DNA from: Candidatus Parcubacteria bacterium
Lineage (GTDB): Bacteria; Patescibacteriota; Minisyncoccia; Minisyncoccales; JAGLUP01
Length of the DNA stretch: 64,000 bases
Reading direction: 5' to 3'
NCBI GenBank assembly: GCA_023134715.1
Contig: JAGLUP010000005.1
Span: 27,442-91,441 of the forward strand
In this document: positions 25,553 through 34,070 of the stretch, piece after piece
How positions within the stretch are numbered: position 1 is the stretch's first letter
Layout: every line of letters starts with the position of its first letter
Translations under genes and position numbers: made by a program
Notes under the pieces: generated by a model
The model's input: only the letters and a program-made list of their open reading frames with translations
Told to the model about the DNA's origin: nothing
Databases searched by the model: none

Positions 25553-28025
25553 TTCTCAAAAATCAAATAAAGAAATCGGCTATATTAAACCGCGGGAAAT
25601 AGTTGAAGAAATGAAAGAATCATATATTGATTACGCAATGTCAGTTATTATCGCGCGCGCATTGCCTGATGTTCGCGACGGCTTAAAGCCGGTCCACCGC
25701 AGAATTTTATACGCAATGCTCGAAGACGGATTAAGAGCAAACGCAAAATTTAGAAAATCAGCAACTGTTGTCGGGTCTGTATTAGGACGTTATCATCCTC
25801 ACGGCGATATTGCTGTTTATGACGCAATGGCAAGAATGGCCCAGGATTTTTCGTTAAGATACCCTCTAATCAACGGGCAGGGAAACTGGGGCAGTATTGA
25901 CGGAGATAATCAGGCCGCTATGCGTTATACCGAAGCAAAACTCTCAAAAATTGGCGAAGAAACGCTAAAAGATATTGAAAAAAATACTGTTAATTTCAGA
26001 GACAATTATGACGGCACAAGAAAAGAACCGTGCGTTCTGCCATCGCCGCTTCCTCAACTTCTTTTAAACGGCTCTCTGGGAATCGCTGTTGGAATGGCGA
26101 CAAATATTCCTCCTCATAATCTCTCTGAAGTGGTAGAAGCGGTAATACACCTAATTGACAATCCAAAAACAACAACTGAAGATCTTTTCCAATTCATTAA
26201 AGGACCTGATTTTCCCTTAGGAGGAATAATTTTTGACAAAAAAGAAATAATATCCGCTTATTCTCAAGGCAAGGGACCTATTTTAACCAGAGGTAAAGCA
26301 GAAATTATAGAAAATAAAACTCATCAACAGCAAATTATTATTACTGAGATTCCCTATCAAACCCAAAAATCAAACTTAGTCACTCAAATAGCAAAATTAG
26401 TAGAAACGAAAAAACTGGAAGGAATTAAAGATGTCCGAGACGAGTCAGATAGAGATGGAATGAGAATTGTTATTGAGCTTAAAACCGGAGCTTATCCTCA
26501 AAAAATCTTAAATCGTTTATATAAATTCAGCGACCTTCAAAAAACTTTTCACCTTAATATGCTTGCCATAGTAGACGGAATCCAGCCAAAAATTCTTTCC
26601 CTTGCTGAAATTCTTAATTATTATATTTTACACAGAAAAGAAGTAATAGTAAGAAGAACTAAATATGAATTAGCAAAAGCAGAAGAAAGAGCGCATATTT
26701 TGCAAGGATTAGTTATGGCGCTTGGAAAAATTGACGCGATTATCAAAACAATCAAGCAGTCAAAAAACAGAGAAGACGCTCAGAAGAATTTAATCGAAAA
26801 ATTTAAATTTACCACTATCCAGGCAAACGCTATTCTGGAAATCAAGCTTCACTCCTTGGCTAAATTAGAACGTGAAAAACTGGAACAAGAACTTGAAGAG
26901 CTTTTGACTAAAATTAAAAAACTCAAGGCGATTCTGAAAGACCCTAAAAAAATAAGAAAACTAATGAAAGATGAACTGCAGGAGGTTAAAGAAAGATACG
27001 GAGACCAGAGAAGAACTAAAGTGGTTGCTCAAAAAATTGGAGAAATCGCTGAAGAGGATTTAATTCCTCAAGAAGAAACAATTATTGTTTTAACGCAGGG
27101 CGGTTATATTAAAAGAATAAATCCATCTGTTTATAAAATTCAGAAAAGAGGAGGAAAGGGAATTTTAGGAATGAAAACGCTTCAGGAAGATATTATTGAA
27201 CATTTTATTTCAGCCAATACTCATGACTCGCTTCTTTTCTTTACTGACTCAGGAAAAGTTTTCCGAACCTTTGCCTATGAAATTCCTGAAGGCAGTAGAG
27301 TGGCAAGAGGAAGAGGGCTTTTAAACTTTTTAGAAATTTCTCAAGAAGAAAAAGTTCTTTCCTTGATTACTTTAAAAAAAGATGATAAAGAGTTATCAAC
27401 AAGATATTTAGTAATGCTTACAGAAAATGGTATAATAAAAAAGACATCTTTGAAAGAATTTGAGAATGTGCGAAGAAACGGGCTTATTGCCATAAAACTA
27501 AATAAAGGAGACGCTCTGAAATCTGTAAGGAAAAGCAGTGGAGAAGATGAGATAATTTTAGCCACAAAAAAAGGACAATCTATCAGATTTAAAGAAAAAG
27601 AAATTCGCGCTATGGGACGTCCAACTGCAGGCGTAAAAGCAATCCGATTAAAAAAAGAAGATAAAGTTGTGGGAATGGACACCATAGAAAGCCCCCGCCA
27701 AGAGCGGGGCAAGCAAAACTTAGATAAGAATTATTTATTGGTGGTTAGTGAAAACGGATATGGAAAGAAAACAGATATTAAAGAATATCGAAAACAAGGC
27801 AGAGGAGGTTCGGGAATAAAAACAGCTAACATAACTAAGAAAACCGGCGAAATTGTCTTTTCTAAAATCATTACGGAAGAAGAAGATTTAATCGTAATCT
27901 CCCAACAAGGACAAGTAATAAAAACAAATATTGCGTCTATCCCGATTTTAAGCCGCGCCACTCAAGGCGTTAGAATAATGAAGCTTAATGAAAACGATAA
28001 AGTCGCATCCGCAACTTGTATTTAA
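25542..28025 (+). CDS. gyrA: DNA gyrase subunit A
   Basis: 827 residues with the catalytic tyrosine Y129 in [12 protein letters not shown], the winged-helix region [19 protein letters not shown] and C-terminal beta-pinwheel blades (for example [28 protein letters not shown]). GyrA cuts and rejoins DNA to introduce negative supercoils with GyrB, which is not in the window. The quinolone-contact position equivalent to E. coli Ser83 is Ile90, while Asp94 matches Asp87. A palindrome at 27691-27710 adds residues inside a C-terminal blade. The canonical GyrA box form QRRGGKG reads QKRGGKG here, still favouring gyrase over ParC. Confidence 0.94.
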   Translation: MDNNSQKSNKEIGYIKPREIVEEMKESYIDYAMSVIIARALPDVRDGLKPVHRRILYAMLEDGLRANAKFRKSATVVGSVLGRYHPHGDIAVYDAMARMAQDFSLRYPLINGQGNWGSIDGDNQAAMRYTEAKLSKIGEETLKDIEKNTVNFRDNYDGTRKEPCVLPSPLPQLLLNGSLGIAVGMATNIPPHNLSEVVEAVIHLIDNPKTTTEDLFQFIKGPDFPLGGIIFDKKEIISAYSQGKGPILTRGKAEIIENKTHQQQIIITEIPYQTQKSNLVTQIAKLVETKKLEGIKDVRDESDRDGMRIVIELKTGAYPQKILNRLYKFSDLQKTFHLNMLAIVDGIQPKILSLAEILNYYILHRKEVIVRRTKYELAKAEERAHILQGLVMALGKIDAIIKTIKQSKNREDAQKNLIEKFKFTTIQANAILEIKLHSLAKLEREKLEQELEELLTKIKKLKAILKDPKKIRKLMKDELQEVKERYGDQRRTKVVAQKIGEIAEEDLIPQEETIIVLTQGGYIKRINPSVYKIQKRGGKGILGMKTLQEDIIEHFISANTHDSLLFFTDSGKVFRTFAYEIPEGSRVARGRGLLNFLEISQEEKVLSLITLKKDDKELSTRYLVMLTENGIIKKTSLKEFENVRRNGLIAIKLNKGDALKSVRKSSGEDEIILATKKGQSIRFKEKEIRAMGRPTAGVKAIRLKKEDKVVGMDTIESPRQERGKQNLDKNYLLVVSENGYGKKTDIKEYRKQGRGGSGIKTANITKKTGEIVFSKIITEEEDLIVISQQGQVIKTNIASIPILSRATQGVRIMKLNENDKVASATCI

Positions 28026-28029
28026 AACT

Positions 28030-28554
28030 ATGGATAATTTTTTAAACCCAAGTAAAATATTAAAAAATTTGGACTTACGCGATAATATGGTTGCTGTGGA
28101 TTTTGGCTGCGGCACTGGCGGATGGGCGATTCCTTTAGCAAAAAGATTAGAAGAGGGCAAGGTCTACGCTTTAGATATTCAAGAAGAAATGCTTTCGGCC
28201 TTAAAAAGCCATGCTCAATTAGAAAAAATATATAATATTGAAACAAGGATTTGCGATTTAGAAAGAGAAAACGGCTCTGGCCTGCCGGAAAATTCATTAG
28301 ATCTGGCCCTGTTAACCAATATCTTATTTCAATTGGAAGACAAAAAAATCGTGCTGCAGGAAATTAAAAGAATTTTAAAAAAACAAGGAAAACTTTTGAT
28401 TGTTGATTGGAACGCTGACGCTTCTTTCGGACCAAAAGAGGGAAGAATTTCTGCTGAAGAGATAAGTAGAATAGCGAAAGAAATCGATTTTAAATTAGAA
28501 AAAGAATTTGACGCCAGCGCCCATCACTACGGCTTAATTTTTACCAAAGAATAA
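28030..28554 (+). CDS. Class I SAM-dependent methyltransferase
   Basis: About 174 residues from the ATG at 28030, which starts 4 nt after the gyrA stop; a longer frame from 27988 would overlap gyrA needlessly. Motif I is VAVDFGCGTGGWAIPLA, followed by YALDIQEEML (acidic ribose-binding residue), LTNILFQLEDK and ILKKQGKLLIVDW. These are the SAM-binding steps of a Rossmann-fold methyltransferase of the UbiE/type 11 kind. The substrate is unknown. Probably co-transcribed with gyrA. Confidence 0.85.
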   Translation: MDNFLNPSKILKNLDLRDNMVAVDFGCGTGGWAIPLAKRLEEGKVYALDIQEEMLSALKSHAQLEKIYNIETRICDLERENGSGLPENSLDLALLTNILFQLEDKKIVLQEIKRILKKQGKLLIVDWNADASFGPKEGRISAEEISRIAKEIDFKLEKEFDASAHHYGLIFTKE

Positions 28555-28618
28555 TTTTTATTACTTCTTGCTTTCTGCTTTCCACACCCTAACTATTGTT
28601 AATTTTAAAAAATTCAGT

Positions 28619-28624
28619 TAAAAT
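28619..28624 (+). promoter_or_regulatory. -10 element (TAAAAT) before the first VirB2-like gene
   Basis: TAAAAT ends 7 nt before the ATG at 28632, leaving no room for a leader. No Shine-Dalgarno sequence is present. Confidence 0.3.
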
Positions 28625-28631
28625 ATAAATA

Positions 28632-29060
28632 ATGAAAATAAATAAAAAAATTTTAATAATATTTTTATTTTCTTTTGTTTTCTTAAATGCAGGAACAAGT
28701 TCTGTTTTTGCAGTAGAGGAGGCATCAACTTGCAAAGAATACTGCAGTGATCCGTATAACGCGGACACTGATGAGGGCACATACACTGAGCCGGCAGGAA
28801 AGGTTTGTATATGCAATCCTTTGCAGGCTACCAGCACTGAAGCGATAATTAATTCAATTGTCAACTTTATTTTCTGGTTTGGAATGGCGTTAGCGCCTTT
28901 AATGATAATTATTGCCGGATTTTTCTTCTTAACTGCTGGCGGAGATCCAGATAACATAAAAAAAGCGAAAAATATAATTACATGGACATTTGTCGGACTA
29001 CTTATTATTCTAATGGGTAAAGGACTGATTTCAGCGTTGAAAAGCGTATTAGGAGGATAG
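28632..29060 (+). CDS. VirB2/TrbC-like pilin-type membrane protein
   Basis: 142 residues: signal peptide (ILIIFLFSFVFLNAGTSSVFA), a short cysteine-rich region with five or more Cys, and two C-terminal membrane helices separated by FLTAGGDPDNIKKAKNIIT. This loop, with G-G-D-P and a lysine-rich turn, is the hallmark of VirB2/TrbC-like pilins in CPR genomes. VirB2 forms the pilus or channel fibre of type IV secretion systems. Four more proteins in the window share the same arrangement. It is monocistronic. Confidence 0.75.
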   Translation: MKINKKILIIFLFSFVFLNAGTSSVFAVEEASTCKEYCSDPYNADTDEGTYTEPAGKVCICNPLQATSTEAIINSIVNFIFWFGMALAPLMIIIAGFFFLTAGGDPDNIKKAKNIITWTFVGLLIILMGKGLISALKSVLGG

Positions 29061-29077
29061 TTGAAGAAAATCCAAAA

Positions 29078-29118
29078 TCCAAAATCCAAATTGTTCCAAA
29101 TTGTTCCAAATCAAATCC
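29078..29118 (+). repeat. Interspersed ATCCAAA-type repeat, copy 1
   Basis: A run of TCCAAA units, including CCAAATTGTTCCAAATTG, is about 95 percent identical to the left flank of the 45.5 kb cassette (45519-45557). It lies between two VirB2-like genes. Confidence 0.7.
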
Positions 29119-29232
29119 AAATTTTAAATTTCCAATTTTAAAAACAAGAAAAGGTCGAAGATATTAACATTACTAATCTATGAATTCTATTTGTATTATT
29201 AGTATGAATTCGTATATTAGTATCGCATTTTT

Positions 29233-29670
29233 ATGAAAAAGATTTTATCTGTATTAATTTTAGCCGTAGTTTTAACAACATTAGTAGCACCAGCAATGGT
29301 TTCCGCCGAAGGCCCAACAGAATGCTGTGAATTAAAAAGGGATTTTACATTAAATGGAGTAACTTATGACAAAACTGATGTTGTGGGTCCGACAGGCGGA
29401 AATTGCGACGTAGCAATAACTGAGACAACAGATGACTGGGGACTACTTTGTCTTCTTAACACAATTTACGGTATAACTAATCTGATATTTATTATCCTAA
29501 TGGCTATTTCAGTAATAATGATATTAGCCGGAGGATTTACTATTTTAACCGCTGGAGGCAACGCAGAGCAAGTGGGCACAGGAAAAAACTATATAACTTA
29601 CGCTGTTGTAGGAATAGCAGTCGCGCTTTTAGCAAGAGTAATCCCATCTATTGTAGTATACGTCCTGTAG
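29233..29670 (+). CDS. VirB2/TrbC-like pilin-type membrane protein
   Basis: 145 residues: signal peptide ending VSAEG, an external segment with ECCELKRDF and four cysteines in all, and two membrane helices around ILTAGGNAEQVGTGKNYIT. The two helices and glycine-rich loop match the neighbouring VirB2-like protein, while the N-terminal extracytoplasmic part differs. It probably assembles in the same membrane apparatus. The upstream gap (29061-29232) contains TCCAAA repeats and a stretch rich in TATTAGTAT, and no other gene. Confidence 0.74.
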   Translation: MKKILSVLILAVVLTTLVAPAMVSAEGPTECCELKRDFTLNGVTYDKTDVVGPTGGNCDVAITETTDDWGLLCLLNTIYGITNLIFIILMAISVIMILAGGFTILTAGGNAEQVGTGKNYITYAVVGIAVALLARVIPSIVVYVL

Positions 29671-29734
29671 AATAGAAAATTCAGTGTTTAATCCCCTTCT
29701 TTTGCCAGCAGTGAAAAGGAGGGGGTTTGCTTAA

Positions 29735-29760
29735 GCCGAGGTGATAAAATCACAGTAGAC
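29735..29760 (+). repeat. Partial 5' copy of tRNA-Leu
   Basis: GCCGAGGTGAT followed by AAAAT matches the first 16 or so bases of the tRNA-Leu at 29817 with little change, 82 bp upstream. The rest of the tRNA is absent. It is either a duplication remnant or an integration footprint. Confidence 0.45.
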
Positions 29761-29763
29761 ACA

Positions 29764-29805
29764 GGAGACCCGACCTCCTTTGCCAGTGAAGGAGGTCGGG
29801 TCTCC
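29764..29805. repeat. Palindromic GACCCGACC element, 15 bp arms
   Basis: GGAGACCCGACCTCC is repeated in inverse after a 12 nt loop. The core GACCCGACC recurs at 29919, 29955, 40434, 40856 and inside elp3 (3792-3810). There is no T-run immediately after it. Confidence 0.8.
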
Positions 29806-29816
29806 GTTATTTTCTT

Positions 29817-29900
29817 GCCGAGGTGATGAAATTGGCAAACATGCGAGATTTAGGATCTCGTGCTCGTAAGAGCTTGTGGGTTCGAGTCCCACCCTCGGCA
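29817..29900 (+). tRNA. tRNA-Leu (UAG)
   Basis: An 84 nt class II tRNA: acceptor GCCGAGG/CCTCGGC, anticodon stem CGAGA/TCTCG with loop TTTAGGA (anticodon UAG), a long variable arm (TGCTCGTAAGAGCTT) and T-loop TTCGAGT. CCA is not encoded. A terminator-like hairpin follows. Confidence 0.95.
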
Positions 29901-29912
29901 CAAACAAAAAGC

Positions 29913-29933
29913 AGTCTAGACCCGACCTAGACT
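29913..29933 (+). terminator. Terminator after tRNA-Leu
   Basis: AGTCTAG / CTAGACT arms enclose the loop ACCCGAC, followed by ACTTTTTTAC. It sits 12 nt past the tRNA. Confidence 0.75.
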
Positions 29934-29952
29934 ACTTTTTTACATATTTAAA

Positions 29953-29986
29953 AAGACCCGACCTTTGGATTTAAGGTCGGGTCTTT
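29953..29986 (-). terminator. Terminator-like hairpin at the hsp20 end
   Basis: AAGACCCGACCTT is inverted after a short loop, with AT-rich flanks on both sides (TTTAAT on the plus strand, TTTTTAAAT on the minus). It is placed between tRNA-Leu and the convergent hsp20 and may act in both directions. Confidence 0.65.
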
Positions 29987-29989
29987 AAT

Positions 29990-30439
29990 TTACTGCTTAA
30001 CTGATATTTTTCTCTCTTTTTCTCGATGAATTATCGGCAATTTAATAGTTAGGATGCCTTTTTTCATAGAAGCGCTGATTTCTTCAGGATTTACTTCTTC
30101 AGGTAAAACTATTTTTCTGGAAAATGCTCCCCACCAGCATTCTTGATAAAGATATTTCGGCCCGCCCGCGTCGCTCCCGCCGGGTTTTTTTCTCTCGCCC
30201 CTTATGGTTATTATATCGTTCTCAATTGAAATATCTAAATCCTCTGGCTTAACGCCGGCAACAGGGGACTGAATAACAATTTCTGAATCTGTTTGGAAAA
30301 CATCAACAACCAGCTGCCCTTCTTTTTTAAACCATTTTTCCTCGCTTTCCTTCTCTTTCTCTTCTTCCAAATCTAAATCCAATTCTTTTATAGAAATCTC
30401 TTTTCCCTTATTTTTTTTTGATTTTTTTAAAAACCCCAT
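29990..30439 (-). CDS. Hsp20/alpha-crystallin family small heat shock protein
   Basis: 149 residues: a charged N-terminal third (KKSKKNKGKEISIKELDL and an acidic run), then an alpha-crystallin domain (about 50-140) with VDVFQTDSEIVIQSPVAGVK, ITIRGERKKPGG, IVLPEEVNPEEISASMKKGI and LTIKLP. ATP-independent holdase that protects unfolding proteins. The loop KPGGSDAGGPKYLYQ carries residues from a GC-rich palindrome (30160-30186), an insertion that the fold tolerates. The C-terminal I-x-I/V anchoring motif is represented by KISVKQ. Confidence 0.9.
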   Translation of the reverse strand: MGFLKKSKKNKGKEISIKELDLDLEEEKEKESEEKWFKKEGQLVVDVFQTDSEIVIQSPVAGVKPEDLDISIENDIITIRGERKKPGGSDAGGPKYLYQECWWGAFSRKIVLPEEVNPEEISASMKKGILTIKLPIIHREKERKISVKQ

Positions 30440-30460
30440 AATTTAATAATTAAAAATTAT

Positions 30461-31183
30461 CTACTCACTAATCTCACAGACGCTCTCCATTTTATTCGCT
30501 TTTTTAAACGCAAAGAAAACAAACACGGAAAGAAAAATTAAAATAATTAAAGGCAAATTAAATTTTAAACTTCCCTCTATTGCTATTATAGAAAAATTAT
30601 AAAGTCCGTGCAAGAACACGGCTATCCCCAGCCCTAATTTTCTAATCAAATATTTAAACGTGTTTTTTGGCTCACAAAAAGACAAAGCCAAAAAATAGCC
30701 AATCATTCCAGAACATAAAGCGTGCAAAAAAGTGGCTCCCACAAATCGAAGAGCGGTAACTCCTAAAACTCCTGCCAACGGCTGAAAAAACATTTCAGGG
30801 GAAAATAAAATTAAAATATTCTCTACTGTCGCAAATCCCAAGGCCGCGATAATCATATAAAGCATAGCGTCCACCGGCTCATCAAATTCTGAATTATTCA
30901 ACACCTTTTTCTTGACTACTAAATATTTTAAGCCCTCTTCAACTAAAGCCACACCTATAAAAAAATTTAAAATTAAAGTTGATGTTGAGGAAAAATTTAA
31001 TACCTTAGTAATTTCAAAAAATCCTTTTTCTAATAAAACAGCGGGGAAAGTAATCAACATTCCGTAAAAGAAAATTCTTAAAATCATCCTGTTTGATTCT
31101 GGATGAACATCTTTTCGCAAAAAATACAAAAGCCAGATTATACCGGGAGCCAGGGCGCAAATTAAAAGAGAAAAACCATTCAT
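30461..31183 (-). CDS. PrsW-like intramembrane protease family protein
   Basis: 240 residues with about seven to eight membrane helices. Motif VEEGLKYLVV (E-E-x-x-K) is followed by DAMLYMIIAALGFATVENIL with a conserved E-N, and histidines appear in ATFLHALCSG and VFLHGLYNFS. These match the glutamate and histidine metal-site residues of PrsW/CPBP-type proteases. B. subtilis PrsW cleaves an anti-sigma factor; the target here is unknown. Its start overlaps the tsaD stop by 4 nt. Confidence 0.85.
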   Translation of the reverse strand: MNGFSLLICALAPGIIWLLYFLRKDVHPESNRMILRIFFYGMLITFPAVLLEKGFFEITKVLNFSSTSTLILNFFIGVALVEEGLKYLVVKKKVLNNSEFDEPVDAMLYMIIAALGFATVENILILFSPEMFFQPLAGVLGVTALRFVGATFLHALCSGMIGYFLALSFCEPKNTFKYLIRKLGLGIAVFLHGLYNFSIIAIEGSLKFNLPLIILIFLSVFVFFAFKKANKMESVCEISE

Positions 31184-32313
31184 ACCTTTAAGTTAGCATT
31201 TACTTTAATATTTTTCCAATTTTTTGTTTTTTGGTTTTTATGATAATACGCTGTTATGGCTATCATCGCCGCATTGTCAGTGCAGAAAATTTTTGGGGGA
31301 ACCAAAAATTTTAGTTTGTAGTTTATAGTTTGTAGTTTATGGTTAAATTGCCTTCTTAACTCTTTGTTTGCTGTAACGCCACCGCCAAGAATTATAGATT
31401 TTGCCTTATATTGTTTAGCGGCTTTAATAGTTTTAAAAATTAAAACATCAATTATCGCCTGTTGAATCTCCCGGCACATCTCTTGAATATATTTTTTTGA
31501 CCTTGCTGTTTTTTCAGGCCGTTTTTTAAAATCATATAAGACCGCTGTTTTCAACCCAGAAAAACTAAAATCATAATCCTTGCTATGAAGCATCGGTCTT
31601 GGCAACTTAGTTTGTAGTTTATAGTTTATAGTTTGTAGTTTCGCGGCTTCAGCGGAAATGGCAGGACCACCAGGATAATCTAACCCTAAAATTCTCGCTG
31701 TCTTGTCAAAACACTCCCCGGCCGCATCATCCCTTGTTTCTCCTAAAATTTTATACTTTCCAATTCCCTTCATTAAAATCAACTGCGTATGCCCGCCGCT
31801 TACCACTAAACATATCGCAGGGAATAAGTATTTTGTATTTTGCCCGCCCGCATCGCTACGCGAAGCGTTGCGGGCGGGGATTTTGATATCTGGTGGCAAC
31901 CAATTAGCAAGTATGTGCGCTTCTATATGGTTAACTGGAATAATCGGCAAATCCCATAAACAAGAAAGCTCTTTAGCAAAATTCACTCCCACCCATAAAC
32001 ACGGCTCTAATCCTGGACCTATCGTCACCGCAACCGCGTCAATATTTGGTTTTCTGAACTTTGATAATTTGGCTTTTCCTAATGCTTTTTTCAAAACTGG
32101 CTCTAAATTTTTCTGGTGTTCTCTTATCGCCATAGTCGGGTAAATTCCGCCATATTTCTTATGGATTTCAGCTTGAGAAGAAACAATATTGCTTAAAATT
32201 TTTACTTTTTGCTTATTAATCTCTAATACGGCAACGCAGGTATCATCGCAGGATGTTTCAATAGCTAAAATTTTCATTGCTCTTATTTTATCATTTGACT
32301 TGATTTTTTTCAA
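31180..32313 (-). CDS. tsaD: tRNA N6-adenosine threonylcarbamoyltransferase TsaD
   Basis: 377 residues; the likely start is the ATG of MKILAIETSCDDTCVAVL about 12 codons in (32277). Signatures: ISAETSCD-like start, HKKYGGIYPTMAIREH, TIGPGLEPCLWVGVNFAKEL, VNHIEAHILANWL (metal histidines), LVVSGGHTQL, and LDYPGGPAIS. It transfers threonylcarbamoyl to A37 of ANN-decoding tRNAs. Three repeat-derived insertions are in frame: a GC palindrome (31842-31879) and two copies of a LQTINYKL-encoding repeat (31312-31343, 31608-31640). Despite them the frame is open and all active-site motifs remain. Confidence 0.94.
   Translation of the reverse strand: MKKIKSNDKIRAMKILAIETSCDDTCVAVLEINKQKVKILSNIVSSQAEIHKKYGGIYPTMAIREHQKNLEPVLKKALGKAKLSKFRKPNIDAVAVTIGPGLEPCLWVGVNFAKELSCLWDLPIIPVNHIEAHILANWLPPDIKIPARNASRSDAGGQNTKYLFPAICLVVSGGHTQLILMKGIGKYKILGETRDDAAGECFDKTARILGLDYPGGPAISAEAAKLQTINYKLQTKLPRPMLHSKDYDFSFSGLKTAVLYDFKKRPEKTARSKKYIQEMCREIQQAIIDVLIFKTIKAAKQYKAKSIILGGGVTANKELRRQFNHKLQTINYKLKFLVPPKIFCTDNAAMIAITAYYHKNQKTKNWKNIKVNANLKV
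31312..31343 (-). repeat. TTTGTAGTTTATAG repeat inside tsaD, copy 1
   Basis: A near-tandem TAGTTTGTAGTTTATAG unit encodes KLQTINYKL in tsaD. A second copy lies at 31608-31640 in the same gene. Neither block belongs to the TsaD family consensus as I know it. Confidence 0.7.
31608..31640 (-). repeat. TTTGTAGTTTATAG repeat inside tsaD, copy 2
   Basis: Second in-frame copy of the tsaD repeat, encoding KLQTINYKLQ between the PGGPAIS segment and the KLPRPMLHS segment. Confidence 0.7.
31842..31879 (-). repeat. GC-rich palindrome inside tsaD
   Basis: TGCCCGCCCGC ... GCGGGCGGGGA arms enclose a CGCTACGCGAAGCG inner palindrome. The coded residues are PARNASRSDAGGQ. Closely related palindromes occur in hsp20 (30160-30186) and at 39288-39317. 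Confidence 0.75.
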
Positions 32314-32341
32314 TTTTTAGTTATAATGATTATGTTATTTT

Positions 32342-32414
32342 GACCCCATCGTCTAGAGGCCTAGGACTCCAGGTTTTCATCCTGGCAACAGGGATTCGAC
32401 TTCCCTTGGGGTCG
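32342..32414 (+). tRNA. tRNA-Glu (UUC)
   Basis: 73 nt: acceptor GACCCCA/TGGGGTC, anticodon stem CCAGG/CCTGG with loop TTTTCAT (anticodon UUC), T-loop near ATTCGAC. The next three bases are CCA, so the 3' end appears to be genome-encoded, unlike the other tRNAs here. Confidence 0.93.
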
Positions 32415-32422
32415 CCAATTTG

Positions 32423-32493
32423 TGGACCTAGCGAGAATCGAACTCACATTTCCGCAATGCGAATGCGGTGTATTACCATTATACTATAGGCCC
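32423..32493 (-). tRNA. tRNA-Ala (CGC)
   Basis: 71 nt: acceptor GGGCCTA/TAGGTCC, with the G3-U70 wobble pair that identifies alanine tRNAs, D-arm GTAT/ATAC, anticodon stem CCGCA/TGCGG with loop TTCGCAT (CGC), T-arm GTGAG/CTCGC. It ends 8 nt from the convergent tRNA-Glu. Confidence 0.94.
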
Positions 32494-32495
32494 GG

Positions 32496-34058
32496 TTAAG
32501 TGACCCAATATTTTTTCTTGGTCATTTCGTCTTTTTTTATTTCAATTTTCTGACGCTCTTCTATGGCTTTTTTAGACAAGGAGCTAAGCTCCTTGTCAGA
32601 TAATTTGCTTAATTTTTTAATTTCTTTCTGTAAAAATGTTTTTTTGTTCTTTTTTGGGTCAGCAAGAACATAACCCAATAGGACATCTAAAATTTGTCCT
32701 ATCTTTGGTCCCGGTCTAATGTTTAAAATTTTTATTATATCATTGCCTGAAACCTTGAGTTTTTTAACTGAAATCACATCTTTGGATAATTTTTCAATAA
32801 GATATTTTAAATGTCTTAACTTATATGGCTCGGCTTTGGGACATCCAGAGCCAATTCTATCGCACATTCTAAGCTGTAATAACTCCTCTATGTTTTCAGG
32901 ACCCACGCTCCTGACTAATTTTCTTACTGACGCCTCGCCGACTTCGTCAACATTATAGTAAAAAAGATGATAACGAACCAATTTAACAATCTTTTCAATG
33001 TCTTTTTTAGAAAATTTCAAACGATTTAAAGCTTGAATTGTCATTCTCGCTCCCACAACTTCATGATTATAAAAAGTAGCGTTTTCTCCCTTGCCTCTCT
33101 TTGTTCTTGGCTTGCCAATATCGTGAAGCAAAGCGGCTATACGGACATATTTATTAAAATCCCGCTTAACAGCGTATTTTAAAGATAAAAGATTATGCTC
33201 ATAAACCCCGTAAATATGATGTTTGTTTTGGGAAATATCCAATCCTTCTAATAATTCTGGAATAATATACTTTAAAAGCCCTAATTTTCGCAAAAGCTCT
33301 GTCCCTTCATACGCCCTGTCTGACATAATAATTTTTAAAAACTCATCTCTTATTCTTTCTTTTGAAATCGCCTGAAGCCAAAGGCTGTTTTTTTTAATCG
33401 CTTCAGCTGTTTTTGGTTCAATCGCAAACCCCAATGTAGCGGCAAATCTTACCGCCCTTAACATGCGCAAGGCGTCTTCATCAAATCTTTTTTCCGGCTC
33501 GCCTACAGCCCGAATAATTTTATTTTCCAAATCCTTCTGCCCCTCAAATAAATCAATAATTCTGACCTTTAATTTTTTTCCAGGATAAACTCCTCCTGCC
33601 GATTGCCCATAAATTTGGCCTAAAGGGGTTGGCTTAATCGAAAGTATTGTTTGAACTTCTATTGCCATTGCGTTTACCGTGAAATCCCTTCTTTTTAAAT
33701 CATCTTTCAATGTCTTAGCAAATTTTATCTCGTCTGGATGGCGCTTATCTGTATATTTTGCCTCGGTCCGATAAGTTGTAATCTCAATTTCTTTTAATTT
33801 AGAATTTTTGCTTCCTGTTTGAACAGTTACTGTAAGAAATTTGTTCTCGTAAAAATTCTTTGGGAATACTTTTTGAATTTCTTCTGGCTTGGCGTTTGTA
33901 GTAATATCCCAATCCTCTGGCTCAACGCCTCTCCCTCCTTCGCTCTCGCTTCGGCGGGCAAGTAAAAAATCACGCACACAGCCGCCGACAATATATGCCT
34001 CAAATCCTTGTTTTTCCAATTCTTTAATAATAGATTTTACTTCTTTTGGAATTTCCAT
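32496..34058 (-). CDS. cca: CCA tRNA nucleotidyltransferase with HD domain
   Basis: 520 residues. The polymerase-beta-type head has EAYIVGGCVRDFLLARR and DWDITTNAKPEEIQ (metal-binding D-x-D), then KRRDFTVNAMAIE and GEPEKRFDEDALRMLRAVRF, all class II CCA-adding enzyme signatures. A C-terminal HD region has RIAALLHDIGKPRTK and YNHEVVGARM. It adds or repairs the 3' CCA of tRNAs, needed because most tRNAs here do not encode it. In-frame palindromes lie near residue 35 (RRSESEGGRG) and at 32575-32597. Confidence 0.94.
   Translation of the reverse strand: MEIPKEVKSIIKELEKQGFEAYIVGGCVRDFLLARRSESEGGRGVEPEDWDITTNAKPEEIQKVFPKNFYENKFLTVTVQTGSKNSKLKEIEITTYRTEAKYTDKRHPDEIKFAKTLKDDLKRRDFTVNAMAIEVQTILSIKPTPLGQIYGQSAGGVYPGKKLKVRIIDLFEGQKDLENKIIRAVGEPEKRFDEDALRMLRAVRFAATLGFAIEPKTAEAIKKNSLWLQAISKERIRDEFLKIIMSDRAYEGTELLRKLGLLKYIIPELLEGLDISQNKHHIYGVYEHNLLSLKYAVKRDFNKYVRIAALLHDIGKPRTKRGKGENATFYNHEVVGARMTIQALNRLKFSKKDIEKIVKLVRYHLFYYNVDEVGEASVRKLVRSVGPENIEELLQLRMCDRIGSGCPKAEPYKLRHLKYLIEKLSKDVISVKKLKVSGNDIIKILNIRPGPKIGQILDVLLGYVLADPKKNKKTFLQKEIKKLSKLSDKELSSLSKKAIEERQKIEIKKDEMTKKKYWVT
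32575..32597 (-). repeat. Perfect palindrome inside cca
   Basis: GACAAGGAGCT, one central A, then AGCTCCTTGTC: an 11 bp perfect inverted repeat in the C-terminal codons of cca. Related AGGAGCT/AGCTCC palindromes occur in recG (16762-16795). Confidence 0.8.
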
Positions 34059-34070
34059 ATCAATTTCATT

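Noticed and set aside
29764-29986. Three successive GACCCGACC palindromes as a CRISPR-like array
   Set aside because: The units differ in arm length and are not evenly spaced, and no cas genes are present. They are independent palindromes or terminators.
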